Notes under the pieces: model-generated
Database searches by the model: none
Seen by the model: only the letters and a program-made list of their open reading frames with translations
Told to the model about the DNA's origin: nothing
Shown here: positions 32,865 to 44,866 of the stretch, piece after piece
Numbering within the stretch: position 1 is the stretch's first letter
How the letters are laid out: each line of letters opens with the position of its first letter
Position numbers and translations under genes: made by a program
Source: Tuctoria greenei
Lineage: Eukaryota; Streptophyta; Magnoliopsida; Poales; Poaceae
Reading direction: 5' to 3'
Assembly: GCA_036927565.1 (NCBI GenBank)
Contig: JAYESD010000012.1
Span: 2,914,001 to 2,978,000 of the forward strand
DNA length: 64,000 bases

Positions 32865-33484
32865 TCAACTACCTCCGTGATAAGGGTTGAACCCTTGATG
32901 ACGGAAGTACGCTACAAGATTGGCTTGTTGTTGTTGTAGTGCCGTGTTGAAGTTGGTGAATTGAGCATCCATGTGTTGTTGCCAATCTTGGATACCTTGA
33001 ACATGCTCCTGGAGTGTGTTGTAGATGTCACCCGTTCTCACTTCAAGTTCTTCCATACGTCTAGTGAGGTCCGTCATTCCTTGGCTATAGTCATGATCAT
33101 TTCTAGCTGAAAAGGAACGACGTCCTCTCATGGACGTTGGGGGCAAGCTGCTAGAGCTTGAAGTGGATAAGGGTGGATCCCTTTGCCATTCTTGCCAAGA
33201 TGATCCCCCAGTCTCATACGTCGGAGGTTGAGTCCATCCGGGCGCATAACCCGTTGGGTTCTCTTCCTCTTGGTATTCATGGACCGGAGAGATTATCGGT
33301 GGCATGCCTGTGGCTGCAGCCCTTGCATGATTTCTTGTTACCCTGCCAGAGACATTACTTCTTCTTGCTTCTTCAAGGGGAAGAAGATTTATGGTTAGCC
33401 TCCGACATTTGTACAAATGAAAATCCGGGTTAGGTAACCGAATTTCATTGAAAAAGCCAGAATAGAAAAATATCAAGGACCCAT
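32865..33484 (-). pseudogene. C-terminal part of Athila env-like ORF (3' of copia-2)
   Basis: The open frame ends at 32865. It begins with low-complexity Pro/Ser/Glu sequence and then a Glu/Gln/His-rich coiled-coil-like stretch (LTRRMEELEVRTGDIYNTLQ and following) and ends in a Tyr-His-Gly tail. It is separated from its N-terminal part at 43958-44866 by the copia-2 insertion at the cccat target. The apparent N-terminus of the reading frame (33563-33485) is copia-2 LTR, not gene. Confidence 0.6.
33480..33484. repeat. Target-site duplication cccat (left copy)
   Basis: cccat before the LTR at 33485; repeated at 43958-43962. Confidence 0.9.
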
Positions 33485-34094
33485 TGTAGGATCCAAGAGC
33501 ACGTGAAAAGCTACCAGAGGGGGGGTGAATGGTATATTTAAAAATCTTACGCAGCGGAAACAATTACACCCCAAACCCTTTCGGTAGAAAAACGATCTGT
33601 TAAAGAAATCGTGTGTGAGACTAATCTAAACGTGTTTCACCGTGACAAAAGTGATAGATATCAGAGATAATCAAGTCAAGAAGACAACACAAAAAGAATC
33701 ACTCAAATCCGTCGAGAAAAACTCAAGTTATGATCGAAAGATCAAACAATAGTCAATCTGCCCTACCCGAGAAAAAACAGTTCTGGAACGCTGTAAAGAA
33801 ACTCGTGTAAATCATAGACCACAAATCCAATGACCGTGAAATTTTTACAGATGATAGACAATCAAGTTGTGAAGACAACCAAAAAATAATCACGTCAATT
33901 GGATCTGTAAAACTCGAGTTATGATAAAACCACCGACGAAAGGTAGTGCTGTCCAGAAACTCGACGAGTAAAACTTGTCTGGAACAAGTCGGACGAACAA
34001 GGCACAAAAGTTCCTTCAAACTACGAATTTTATTCAATATAACACAAGAGGAACAGCCCCAAAGTCGTCTACCACGAGCTCTGGGCTCCCTTGC

Positions 34095-34102
34095 TTATAT
34101 AA
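34095..34102 (-). promoter_or_regulatory. TATA box of copia-2 3' LTR
   Basis: TTATATAA, in the context GGCTGGTTATATAAGCAAGG on the minus strand; conserved at 42657-42664 and, in copia-3, at 62907-62914. Confidence 0.65.
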
Positions 34103-34879
34103 CCAGCCCTTAGGCCAACCCAATATCAACTAGGACTCCAATCCTACTCAGATCACGAATCGTAACTTTCTATAACTGCTCAAGATTCTTCTATACGCAG
34201 ATAGAAGCAATCCTAAGACTTCCAAACACCTTAGGAACGTATCCCACATTCCTAAACAACTCAAATTCATGACCCACACGAAATCCTATCATAACCAACT
34301 CAAATCTTTCCATATTTGAGTCAAACCCGACTCAGCTGCAGCCTGAGTCCATAACCTAGTCGGTTGGACCTTTCCGACCAATTCTTTACATCCACATCTC
34401 TTCATCACGTCTCAGTACCATGTAGCCACGTCCATGAACTCCTTGCACACGTGCAAACATCTTCCAAAGACGTCTATGATACCTTCATATGCATTGTTCT
34501 TGATTCAATCATGTTGCGCAACCTCCTGATCAACTCAACCACAATTCCTCCTGAATTTGGTTGTTAGAACCTCATCTCCTCCCTGAGACTAGTACAATGG
34601 ATCCCGTCACCTACCATGAATTGAACTCAAGCAACACCTGCACATGAATAAACAACCAATCCATACGAGCCCAAGTCCTCGACTTGACTCAAATTAGTTC
34701 CGAACACAACACCTTACGTGAGAGCCTCACTAAGCATGTTGCAAAACCATAGTAACACGATATCATCCATATCATCCAAAACGAACCAAAAACTTAGCAA
34801 ATTAATACTAAGCAATCTTTCAAACAATGTAAAGCAAGTACGAAACATTGCAAATGAAAAGCAGAAACACTACGGTCAA

Positions 34880-35300
34880 GTTCCGGACCTTGCCAGAGCA
34901 ACCCGGAGCTTGAGCCAGAGCTAACAAAAGCTAGTAGAACCTAGCGCCGGAGCTTACCAAAACTAGTACAATGAAGCACCTGCCGGAGCTTACCAAAACT
35001 AGTAGATCCTAGCACCGGAGCTTACCAAAAACTAGCCAAAACTAGTCAACCCAAAACCGGAGCTGGACAAAGTACGTCGGAGCTTAGCAAAAGCATGCCG
35101 GAGCTATCAAATATATGTCGGAGCTAACAAAGACATGCCGGAGCTAACAAAGTCATGCCAGAGCTAAAGATAAAGCTCACCGGAGCTAACGAAAGCTAGT
35201 CGGACCTTACCAAGAAGTTGGACCTAGCATCTAACGTAGCCGGAGCTACCCAAAACAAGTCGGACCTATGGTCGGACCTTGCTATAGCTCGGAGCTAGAG
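34880..35300 (-). repeat. CGGAGCT motif array in U3 of copia-2 3' LTR
   Basis: About 17 units of 15-30 bp built on (C/T)CGGAGCT-ta-acaaa or the variant TCGGACCT. The same array lies at 43455-43862 in the 5' LTR. The related copia-3 LTR has only about three or four units. Confidence 0.78.
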
Positions 35301-35404
35301 TAGGACCTTGATAAAAAGGTGTTTTGGTGATATTTAAAACTTTTATCATCAAAGCCAAGTGTATTCACTACAAGCCAATGTATTCAACACATACAGGTCT
35401 TACA

Positions 35405-36426
35405 ATCTCCCCCTTGATGAATGCATTGGCAACACCATTTAAAATCCGAACATTGGCTTATTCACTTAAAAGTTTTGAAAAAAATTTCTCCCCTTTTGTA
35501 AATCAAAAGTAAAATGAGAAGAAAAACTCCCCCCCCTTTAGAAGAAAAACTCTCCCCCTTTATTATCTCTTTATTATCTCTCCTTATGCACATATTCTCT
35601 TTCTCTTCATGCTTATCTCTCCCCCTTTGACAATGTATTCAGCAAGTCATGAGCATATAAACAAATTATCTCTCCCTCTTTAGTTGTTATGAGCATATTA
35701 TAACATATACATATAAACAAAGCTCATCCAAGTCATACTATCAAGTACTTTACATTATCACATCAATGAAATACAGAAAGTAGTGTAAGCCATGCTAGAG
35801 ATCAAATGTAATTTTCAATTTAAGCAAGTCATGATCTCACAAACTTAACTATTTCAAAACCTGAAAGCATGACACTAGTTGCTGCATTTTAGTATTTTTC
35901 AAAGCATAAATTTAGATAATATGATATTTGCAAGAGATTATATGCGCATCTGCCTTATTCTAACCAACCAAGCCAAGCCTATGTCATTTGACAATCAGAA
36001 GCTTAAGGACATGGTTTTAGTCATACACAACTTCTTCCAAGTTCATATCTAAGTGCAATGACAAGCCATCTCAAAAGAAGAAGTGCGATGCATACATATT
36101 CTCTTGATCTTTTCTCAATTTATATTTGTTCATAAAAACTCAACATGTGAGTTGATTACTTGATTACTTCTTAATGATTAAAAGCATTTGTGAGCATGCA
36201 ACAAGTTCAAAACAGCAAGAAAGTTCGACCATGACCAGATTTAGTGTAAGTAATTATTCCAATTACTAGACATGGCAAAAACTACAAAATGTATAACACG
36301 AGTAATGTAGTAAGAACTTTCAGCATGTAAAAGGAATCACATAGTCATATATGTATGAAATACTATGCTCATATTATTTTAATTTCAGATTTACACATAG
36401 ACTTCCCAAGTTTCAAAAACTCCCCC
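35405..36426 (-). other. Purine tract and non-coding region 3' of copia-2 pol
   Basis: 35405-35415 reads AAGGGGGAGAT on the minus strand (polypurine tract). The rest is AT-rich without a supported ORF, so no env-like gene is visible. Confidence 0.55.
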
Positions 36427-38658
36427 TCAATTTAAGCCATGAGGATGCATAACCCCTATTTCACTACGAATGTAACAAAAACGAGTGAAATCCAAAGGTT
36501 TTGTAAAAATGTCAGCCAATTGATGTTCAATATCTACATGGTGAAGCACACTGTTTCCTTTTTCAATGTTATCTCGGAGAAAGTGATACCTAATGTCAAT
36601 GTGCTTAGTTCTAGAATGTTGCACGGGGTTTTTAGCAATGCAAATGGCACTAGTGTTATCACATAATAGTGGAACACTATCTAGATCAACCCCATAGTCC
36701 TTAAGTGTTTGAACAATCCAAAGAATTTGTGAGCAAGCACTAGCAGCAGCTACATATTCAGATTCGGCTGTGTATTGTGCAACTGAATTTTGTTTTCTAG
36801 AGGACCAAACAACAAGAGAATTACCAAGAAAATGACAAGCACCAGAAGTACTTTTCCTATCAATCCTACAACCCCCAAAATCAGCATCCAAAAAAGCTTT
36901 CAAAGTAACAGTTGGGGAAGAAGGAAGAAAAATGCCAAATTCTTGGGTTCCATGTAAGTACCTGAGAATCCTTTTGACGGCTTGACGATGTGAAGCACGT
37001 GGGGAAGCTTGAAACCGTGCACAAAGACATACGCTGAATTGTATGTCCGATCTTGATGCCGTGAGGTACAAAAGTGATCTGATCATGCTTCTATATTCTT
37101 TTTGATCCACGGATTCACAATCTTCATCAAGTTCAAGTGTTGTTGCTGTTCCCATTGGTGTCCGAAGAGGCTTGATTTTGTCCATGTTGAAGCGCCTTAG
37201 GAGGTCTTTGGTATACTTCGTTTGATGCACAAAGGTACCCTCCTTGGTTTGCTTGATTTGCAGCCCGAAAAAGTAAGTGAGTTCACCCATCATACTCATT
37301 TCAAATTCGGAACTCATCATTGCTGAAAACTTGGACACAAGATCATGAGAAGCACAACCAAAGATAATATCATCCACATACACTTGAACGAATAATGAGT
37401 CATTGCCATGTTTAAGCACAAAAAGAGTTTTATCAACCTTGCCCATGGTAAACCCCTGTTCAAGTAAGAATGTTTTTAACCTATCATACCATGCTCTAGG
37501 GGCTTGTTTGAGACCATATAAGGCTTTGGACAGTTTGTAAACATGATTAGGAAAACCTGGATTTTCAAAACCCGGTGGTTGTTTGACATAAACCTGCTCA
37601 TCTATGTAGCCATTAAGAAAAGCACTTTTAACATCCATTTGATATAGCTTAAAACCTTTATATGCTGCAAAAGCTAAAAAAATTCTTATGGCTTCTAATC
37701 TAGCGTCAGGAGCAAAAGTTTCATCAAAATCTAGACCTTCAACTTGAGTGAAACCTTGAGCAACCAACCTAGCCTTATTCCTAACCACAACCCCATCCTC
37801 ACTTTGTTTATTTTTATATACCCATTTAGTTCCGATTAAAGTGTGACCTTGAGGTGGAGGTACAAGTTTCCAAACATTATTTCTTTCAAAATTTTCTAAC
37901 TCTTCTTGCATGGCAATAATCCAAGATTCATTAGTGAGTGCATGCGATATATCTTTGGGTTCAAAAGAAGCAACAAAAGCAGAATGAGCATAAGAGTTTG
38001 GATCGCAAAACCTGGACCGTGTGACTCGTTCGTGCAAGCTTCTAATCATCTGTTGTGGGGGATGATCTTTGTAAAACCGTAGGGGAACAAATGTCTCACA
38101 AGCTTCTTCTTCATTAGGTTCATCGTAGATTGATGAGCTTGTGACTTGTGGATGATCAGGACCAGCATAGGTGATAGCCGGAGCTTGTTTAATATCCGGA
38201 GCTGGACACGTGTCAACTTCGGAACTACCAGGCAGTATCACCGGCTCTTCTTCATCTTCGAAAATACCCTCCCCCTGAGGATACGGATCTGGTCCTGCAA
38301 CATCGGAGCTAGTACCTGGGCTAGCTTCATCAAAAGACACTTCACAAGTCTCCACAATTTTGTTAGTGTCAAGTAAAAGCACACGGTAGCCTCTAGTATG
38401 AGATGGATAACCAAGAAACATGCCATCAATGGATCTAGGTTCAAATTTATCAAGATTACCATGTTTCTTAACAAAGTATTTGCAACCAAAAACCTGAAAT
38501 TGTGTAACACTAGTCCTATGTCCAAACCGGAGCTCATATGGTGTTTTACCTAGCTTAGCACGCAAGAAAACACGATTTGAGACATAACAAGCGGTTGCTA
38601 ACGCATCAACCCAAAATTTCCTAGGAGTTTGATATTCATCAAGCATAGTCCTAGCCAT
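36427..38658 (-). CDS. Integrase C-terminus, RT and RNase H of copia-2 (long open segment)
   Basis: A 743-codon open segment and the best preserved coding region in the window. Order: integrase end (MARTMLDEYQTPRKFWVDAL, LRFGHRTSVTQFQVFGCKYF, the GYPSHTRGYRVL region), acidic linker, RVT_2 (IGTKWVYKNKQ, ARLVAQGFTQVEGLDFDETFAP, YQMDVKSAFLNG, LSKALYGLKQAPRAWYD, active site QVYVDDIIFG), RNase H (LDADFGGCRIDRKSTSG, SSRKQNSVAQYTAESEY, LLCDNTSAICIAKNPV, HIDIRYHFLRD, DIFTKPL). The RT aspartates are intact. It is joined to the rest of integrase by a frameshift at about 38690, so full-length pol is not made. Confidence 0.9.
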   Translation of the reverse strand: MARTMLDEYQTPRKFWVDALATACYVSNRVFLRAKLGKTPYELRFGHRTSVTQFQVFGCKYFVKKHGNLDKFEPRSIDGMFLGYPSHTRGYRVLLLDTNKIVETCEVSFDEASPGTSSDVAGPDPYPQGEGIFEDEEEPVILPGSSEVDTCPAPDIKQAPAITYAGPDHPQVTSSSIYDEPNEEEACETFVPLRFYKDHPPQQMIRSLHERVTRSRFCDPNSYAHSAFVASFEPKDISHALTNESWIIAMQEELENFERNNVWKLVPPPQGHTLIGTKWVYKNKQSEDGVVVRNKARLVAQGFTQVEGLDFDETFAPDARLEAIRIFLAFAAYKGFKLYQMDVKSAFLNGYIDEQVYVKQPPGFENPGFPNHVYKLSKALYGLKQAPRAWYDRLKTFLLEQGFTMGKVDKTLFVLKHGNDSLFVQVYVDDIIFGCASHDLVSKFSAMMSSEFEMSMMGELTYFFGLQIKQTKEGTFVHQTKYTKDLLRRFNMDKIKPLRTPMGTATTLELDEDCESVDQKEYRSMIRSLLYLTASRSDIQFSVCLCARFQASPRASHRQAVKRILRYLHGTQEFGIFLPSSPTVTLKAFLDADFGGCRIDRKSTSGACHFLGNSLVVWSSRKQNSVAQYTAESEYVAAASACSQILWIVQTLKDYGVDLDSVPLLCDNTSAICIAKNPVQHSRTKHIDIRYHFLRDNIEKGNSVLHHVDIEHQLADIFTKPLDFTRFCYIRSEIGVMHPHGLN

Positions 38659-38684
38659 CTCAACTAAGGTTATGTTCTTTCTTT

Positions 38685-39590
38685 CTACAACACCATTTTT
38701 TGAGGTACATATGGTGAAGAAAATTGATGAACTATTCTATTTTCAGCACAAAAGTGATCAAAAGATTGATTTTTAAATTCAGTTCCATTATCACTTCTAT
38801 TTGCTTTTAAAGATCCTGGGTAATCAATTGATAATCTAAGAAATAAAGTTCTAAAGTGACTAAAAACTTCATTCTTAGACGCCATAAAGTAAACCCAAGA
38901 GTATCTAGAATAATCATCAACAATAACAAGAACATACCATTTACCTCCGAAGGATTGAACACGTGAAGGTCCTACGGTGTCAAGGTGCAAAAGTTGACAT
39001 GGTTCAGTTGTCATGATCATTGTGAGAGGAGTATGTGAACCTGCAACCATCTTAGCATGTCTACAAGAAGAGCACACAATTTATTTGTCTCCTTTAAGCT
39101 TAGGCAGCCCACGTATGCGATCAAGAGCACTAACACGCGTTAGGTGATCAAATCCTACGTGACCAAGTCTACGATGACAAAAATATAAGTCCTTTGAATC
39201 ATTGGCAACTAGACACTTATGCTTAGAGGAAGACATATCAAAATCAGCTTTAAAAACTCTTCCAAACCGAGACATGTTAAAAATAAGCTCACTATTTGAA
39301 CTTACAACTTTGCAGCAGTTTTTATTGAAAATAACTTCCAGATTTTCATCTAGCAATTGTGAAACAGAAAGCAAGTTGTATTTCAAATTTTTGACAAGTG
39401 CCACATCCTTCAAAGTGTAGTGATCATTTACTCTAACCGAAACCTTAGCAATTATAGGAGTTGAAGAATTATTAGCAAAAGTAACATTCTCTATACGTGA
39501 CACAAAAGAGAGGGAGGAGAACCAATCTTTGTTACCGGTCATGTGGCGTGAGCAACCTGAATCCACAATCCAAATGTTCTCCTTCCTCAA
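38685..39590 (-). pseudogene. Protease, pre-integrase and integrase core of copia-2, broken
   Basis: 39590-39081: protease motif WIVDSGCSRHMTG and the pre-integrase zinc segment (CHRRLGHVGFDHL). A stop at about 39078 separates 39077-38685, which has LLHLDTVGP, VIVDDYSRYSWVYF and RSDNGTEFKN of the integrase core. The PQQNGV motif is broken by a one-base change in a T-run at about 38697-38702, shifting the frame. Confidence 0.83.
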
Positions 39591-39599
39591 ACGTGTAAC

Positions 39600-41979
39600 C
39601 TACAGAGAAGCACAATACGTCGATGACTCAATACTGGGGTTAGTCAAAAGGCATTTAGGAATCCAGTACTGAGTCACACGACGTGCAGCAGGAAAAACAC
39701 GCGAAAGCTGAGACAAAACAGCAGGTTTATGAGTCGAAGTTTGAGGTTTTCTATTCTTAACTCTTTTAGCACAAAAACCAGTAGCTCTGGAGGTAAGAGC
39801 AGCAGTTCCAAAAGACAAGGCTGAAGCTCCAGAAACAAAAGCTGAAGTTTTGAAGGAAACAACAGAAGGTTCGGGAGCTCTCGGAGCTATCAGAACTATC
39901 GGAGCTGCTTTTGCGGATTTATTACCAGAAGGTCCGGAAGCTACCTTTTCAAATTTCTGACTCACTAAAGCAGGTTGTGTTTTTCTAATTGCATGAAAGT
40001 TATGAGATCTAGCAACCATTCTTTCCCTTTTTTGTTGTTTAGCTAGTCTATAACAAAAATCTATGACATGACCATCTCTACCACAAAAGGTACAATGAAA
40101 TTTAACTTTGTGTTCATGTCTAGATGAGCAAGCAATATTTTTATTTGAAACCGTATGAGGCAACACTCCTGCAGATTTGAAAACCACTCCTTTTTGTTTA
40201 GGAACTATTTGAATCAAATCACTTCCTAATGACTTTACAATTTTAGGTGGATGTGCCTTAGCATGAGCATGAGAATCAAAACCTAAACCAGTTTTATCAT
40301 TGCAAGACTTGGAAGAATTCAGCAGTAAGTTCAGGTTCTTATTCCCATTACAAAACCGGTCTAATGTCCTGTGCATGTCATAAAGTTTATTGGACAGATC
40401 AAGACAATTTTCACATGAAGTTTTTCCTTTTAGTTTGCAATTGGAACAAAATTTAACTTCATGAGAACGTAAATCATTGTTTAATATAGAAATTTCATTC
40501 ATAGCATCCTGTAATTCTTATCAAGATTATCACAAGTAGAACAATGCAAATCAATTGTAGAACATCTAGCATCTTTCAAGTTTTTATCATTAAGTGCAAC
40601 AAGCTCTTTGTTCTTTTCAATTTCTAACTCAAGTTTATCAAGTGTGGAGGTGTGCGCACTTCTTAATGAGGACAATTGTTCATATATTAAATCACATGAG
40701 GAACATGCATCATCACTAGGAATCAAAGTTTTTAAACGGTTGATTTCAGATTCTAGTGATTCAATTTTAGCAGCACTATCCCTAAGCTTTTTGTCCTTTT
40801 TCTTGACAATAACAGTGGCACGAGAAATAGCATCACACATTTCTTCGCAAGTAGGACATAACTCTTCATTGTCGCTGTTGTGTTCTGCCTCCTCCATACT
40901 TGATCTTGACTTGCCCGCCATAAAGCACAAGTTTGCCAAATCATCTTCATCTTCATCACTTCCAATGTCCACATCACTTGAACTGAACTCTTGAAGCACG
41001 GTGATGAAACTGTTGATCCTCTTGCGTCCTATGGTACCTTTCTTCTTCTTGTTGGAATTTCCGGAGGAGGTCTGGACCTTGCTTTGTTTTTCTTCCCGGG
41101 TGGTCGGACCTGAAAGTTTAGGGCATTCTGTATGAAAGTGTCCGGTTTTACCACATTCAAAACAGCGTTGAGGTCCAGAGCTTCCTCTCCTTCTAGTTCT
41201 CACATTTTGCAATGCTTTTGAGAGTCTAGTAGAGATGAGTGCCAACTCCTCTTCTGGAAATTCTTCGATCTGCTCCAGGTTAGTGAGGACAATAAAGCAA
41301 GAGTATTGCAAGATGATGATTGGCTGGAGCTAGACATATCACGTTGTGAAACAAATGCAATAGACTTATTTGGGTTCTTACATGCTAGAATGTCAATTTC
41401 ATGAGTTTTTAGTTTAGAATAAAGTACATCTAATGTAAGAGAACTCATGACAGTTGATTCACGAATAGATGTTACTTTCATCTCCCAAATTGACATGTCT
41501 AACGCACTAAGAAGTTGCGTAGCATTCTCAGCATCAGAAAAATTTACATTGACACTATGTAAGTTGCTGAGAATTTTATTGAAATGAGCAAAAAGGTCAT
41601 CAATAGACTCACCTGGTTGCATCTCAAAACACATATATTCCTTTTTGAACATATCTTGTTTTACCTCCTTGATTGTGTTGGAGCCTTCATGGTAATCACA
41701 GAGAGCTCTCCAAACATCGTATGCTGATCGGAGGTGCGCGACACGATCAAAGTCGCTTTGAGTGAGTCCTTGGATGATCAAGTTTCGGGCTTTGTTGTTG
41801 TTGTCGACGTCCCGTAGGTTTGTGGCCGTGACTTGATCATTAGGTGGCACTTCATAAGGCTTATACACCTTCTACCATATTGCAAAGCCATGTGCCTGGA
41901 TAAAAGCCTCCATGCGTGCCTTCCAAACCTGAAAAACAATACCAGCAAACACACAAGGTTTGGCGGAGTACTTCTCCAT
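39600..41979 (-). pseudogene. Gag of copia-2, broken
   Basis: It starts at ATG 41979 (MEKYSAKPCVF), about 50 bp inside the PBS. An in-frame TAG occurs near residue 36. 41868-41200 is the UBN2-type gag core (NNKARNLIIQGLTQSDFDRVAHL, AYDVWRALCDYHEGSNTIKEVK). A zinc knuckle CFECGKTGHFHTEC is at about 41160, then a coiled coil. 40502-39600 has a second knuckle-like CTFCGRDGHVIDFC. Frameshifts at about 41250 and 40500 and a stop at about 39597 disrupt it. Confidence 0.82.
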
Positions 41980-42026
41980 GATGATTAGTCAAAAACATGT
42001 GAAAATCACAAAGATTAGAGCACCGT

Positions 42027-42039
42027 GGCTCTGATACCA
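42027..42039 (-). promoter_or_regulatory. Primer-binding site (initiator Met) of copia-2
   Basis: The minus strand reads TGGTATCAGAGCC two bases inside the 5' LTR. Confidence 0.88.
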
Positions 42040-42041
42040 AT

Positions 42042-43957
42042 TGTAGGATCAAAGAGCACGTGAAAAGATACCAGAGGGGGGGGGGGGTGAATGGTAGATT
42101 TAAAAATCTTACGCAGCGAAAACAATTAAACCCCACACCCTTTCGGCAGAAAAACGATTTGTTAAAGAAATCGTGTGTGAGACTAATATAAACGTGTTTC
42201 ACCGTGACAAAAGTGATATATATCAGAGAGAATCAAGTCACGAAGACAACACAAAAATAATCACTCAAATCCGTCGAGAAAAACTCAAGTTATGATCGAA
42301 AGATCAAACAATAGTCAATCTGCCCTACCCGAGAAAAAACAGTTCTGGAACGCTGTAAAGAAACTCGTGTAGATCATAGACTACAAATCCAATGACTGTG
42401 AAATTTTGAAAGATGATATACAATCAAGTTGTGAAGACAACCCACAAATAATCACGTCAATTGGATCTGTAAAACTCGAGTTATGATAAAACCACCGACG
42501 AAAGGTAGTGCTGTCCAGAAACTCGACGAGTAAAACTTGTCTGGAACAAGTCGGACGAACAAGGCACAAAAGTTCCTTCAAACTATGAATTTTATTCAAT
42601 AGAACACAAGAGGAACAGCTCCAAAGTCGTCTACCACGAGCTCTGGGCTCCCTTGCTTATATAACCAGCCCTTAGGCCAACCCAATATCAACTAGGACTC
42701 CAATCCTACTCAGATCACGAATCGTAACTTTCCATAACTGCTCAAGATTCTTCTATACGCAGATAGAAGCAATCTTAAGACTTCCAAACACCTTAGGAAC
42801 GTATCCCACATTCCTAAACAACTCAAATTCGTGACCCACACGAAATCCTATCATAACCAACTAAAATCTTTCCATATTTGAGTCAAACCCGACTCAGCCG
42901 CAGCCTGAGTCCATAACCTAGTCGGTTGGACCTTTCCGACCAATTCTTTACGTCCACATCTCTTCATCACGTCTCGGAACCATGTAGCCACGTCCATGCA
43001 CTCCTTGCATACGTGCAAACATCTTCCAAAGACGTCCACGATACCTTCATATGCATTGTTCTTGATTCAATCATGCTGCGCAACCTCCTGATCAGCTCAA
43101 CCACAATTCCTCCTGAATTTGGTTGTTGGAACCTCATCTCCTCCATGAGACTAGTCCAATGGATCCCGTCACCAGCCATGAATTGAACTCAAGCAACACC
43201 TGCACATGAATAAACAACCAATCCATACGAGCCCAAGTCCTCGACTTGACTCAAATTAGTTCCGAACACAACACCTTACGTGAGAGCCTCACATAAGCAT
43301 GTTGCAAAACCATAGTAACACGATATCATCCATATCATCCAAAATGCACCCAAAACTTAGCAAATTAATACTAAGCAATCTTTCCAACAATGTAAAGCAA
43401 GTACGAAACATTGCAAATGAAAAGCAGAAACACTACGGTCAAGTTCTGGACCTTGCCAGAGCAACCCGGAGCTTGAGCCGGAGCTAACAAAAGCTAGTAG
43501 AACCTAGCGCTGGAGCTTGCAAAAACTAGTACAATGAAGCACCTGCCGGAGCTTACCAAAACTAGTAGATCCTAGCACCGGAGCTTACCAAAAACTAGTC
43601 AACCCAAAACCGGAGCTGGACAAAGTACGTCGGAGCTTAGCAAAAGCATGTCGGAGCTATCAAATATATGTCGGAGCTAACAAAGACATGCCGGAGCTAA
43701 CAAAGTCATGCCGGAGCTAAAGATAAAGCTCACCGGAGCTAACCAAAGCTAGTCGGACCTTACCAGGAAGTCGGACCTAGCATCTAACATAGCCGGAGCT
43801 ACCCAAAACAAGTTGGACCTATGGTCGGACCTTGCTATAGCTCGGAGCTAGAGTCGGACCTTGATAAAAAGGTGTTTTGGTGATATTTAAAACTTTTATC
43901 ATCAAAGCCAAGTGTATTCACTACAAGCCAATGTATTCAACACATATAGGTCTTACA
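42042..43957 (-). repeat. 5' LTR of copia-2
   Basis: 1916 bp and collinear with 33485-35404. A G-run at 42069-42080 is longer than in the 3' LTR. The TATA box is at 42657-42664 and the CGGAGCT array at 43455-43862. Confidence 0.92.
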
Positions 43958-44866
43958 CCCATCTTGATCATGCTTAAGGGTATGTCCTTGCACTAAATAG
44001 TCTTCATCAATTAATTCTCTTTTAGTTTCAATGTATTCAAATGAAGAGTATTTAAGTGCTCCTACCCTATCAGCAATATGAGTAATCAATGAAGTGCATT
44101 CAATTGGTCCTGATTTTGAAATGTAATCTAACCATTGTGTCATCATGGCTTTGACTGGAGCAACTTTTATCTTTTTAGTCATGGCAAACAAAATTTTCAA
44201 TTCATCATCTCGTGCAACCCTAACATCTCCCCTAGGGAACATAGTCATAGCCACCCATCTATGCATGAAGCGTAAGGTAGGGTTTTGGATGTGGCTATTC
44301 CTAGGAGCCCTACATGTGACCTCACTAGTTAGCTCATGCCAAAAACTTTATTTTTTAAACTTAGGCAAATTGTCTAAATCTAGAAAACACCATTTATGGA
44401 AGCCTAGGATGCTACCTAATTCTTTCCATAGGATCTTGTATTATTTTTGAAATAATCTAAAAGCAATACCATCAAATTCTATTCTTAGCGTGCAAAGGAA
44501 TTGGATAGTGAGAAGGCGTGTACCTTTCTCCTCTATGTGAGCGAAGTCATCAAATCCAATTGCATGCCAAATGGAAAGAAATTCGAAGTCCATACCTATT
44601 TTGGAGATCAAATGTGGATCGTAGGCCTTGGTGTGGTGGAACTCACGATCTTGGAGGAGCCTACATGCTTGATCTTAAACTTTGCTTCGTATGTCGAGGT
44701 CGTTGTCATGAAGAAGTTGGTTTGGGTTGCTTTTCTCTTCAATGGGAGTGTCATCACATACACTTCTCCTCCTTGGGCTTGTACCCATGGAAGAGAGGCG
44801 TGCACTAGAACCTTCACCATGGCTTGAGCTTGCAACCTCCTTCCTCTTTCCGAACAACCTCTTCAT
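43958..44866 (-). pseudogene. N-terminal part of Athila env-like ORF (ATHILA ORF-1 family), broken
   Basis: It starts at ATG 44866 (MKRLFGKRK), a basic Ser-rich N-terminus. The recognisable family region is 44266-43958: HRWVAMTMFPRGDVR, DELKILFAMTKKIKVAPVKAMMTQWL and GPIECTSLITHIA, the ATHILA ORF-1 signature. Frameshift at about 44670 and stops at about 44440 and 44350. The protein occupies the env position of Athila elements; its function is not established. Interrupted at 43957 by copia-2. Confidence 0.7.

Larger units (their letters stand above)
33485..35404 (-). repeat. 3' LTR of copia-2
   Basis: 1920 bp, TGTAGGATCC to GGTCTTACA. A minus-strand TATATAA is at 34095-34102. U3 contains the CGGAGCT array at 34880-35300. 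Confidence 0.92.
33485..43957 (-). mobile_element. copia-2: complete SIRE/Maximus-like Ty1/copia retrotransposon
   Basis: A 10,473-bp element with LTRs 33485-35404 and 42042-43957, TSD cccat, Met-type PBS at 42027-42039 and a purine tract at 35405. The minus strand encodes gag (41979-39600) and pol (39590-36427). Its size, long LTRs and two gag zinc knuckles suit the SIRE/Maximus lineage. At least five stops or frameshifts disrupt the coding region. It is the youngest complete element here, with LTR differences of about 3-5% in the stretches I compared. Confidence 0.9.

Noticed and set aside
32865..33563. 232-codon ORF as an independent gene
   Set aside because: The first 26 codons come from the copia-2 LTR. 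The rest is the C-terminal part of the Athila env-like ORF cut by that insertion.
44501..44827. Plus-strand ORF of 108 codons
   Set aside because: It is antisense to the broken Athila env-like ORF, whose family motifs are clear on the minus strand.
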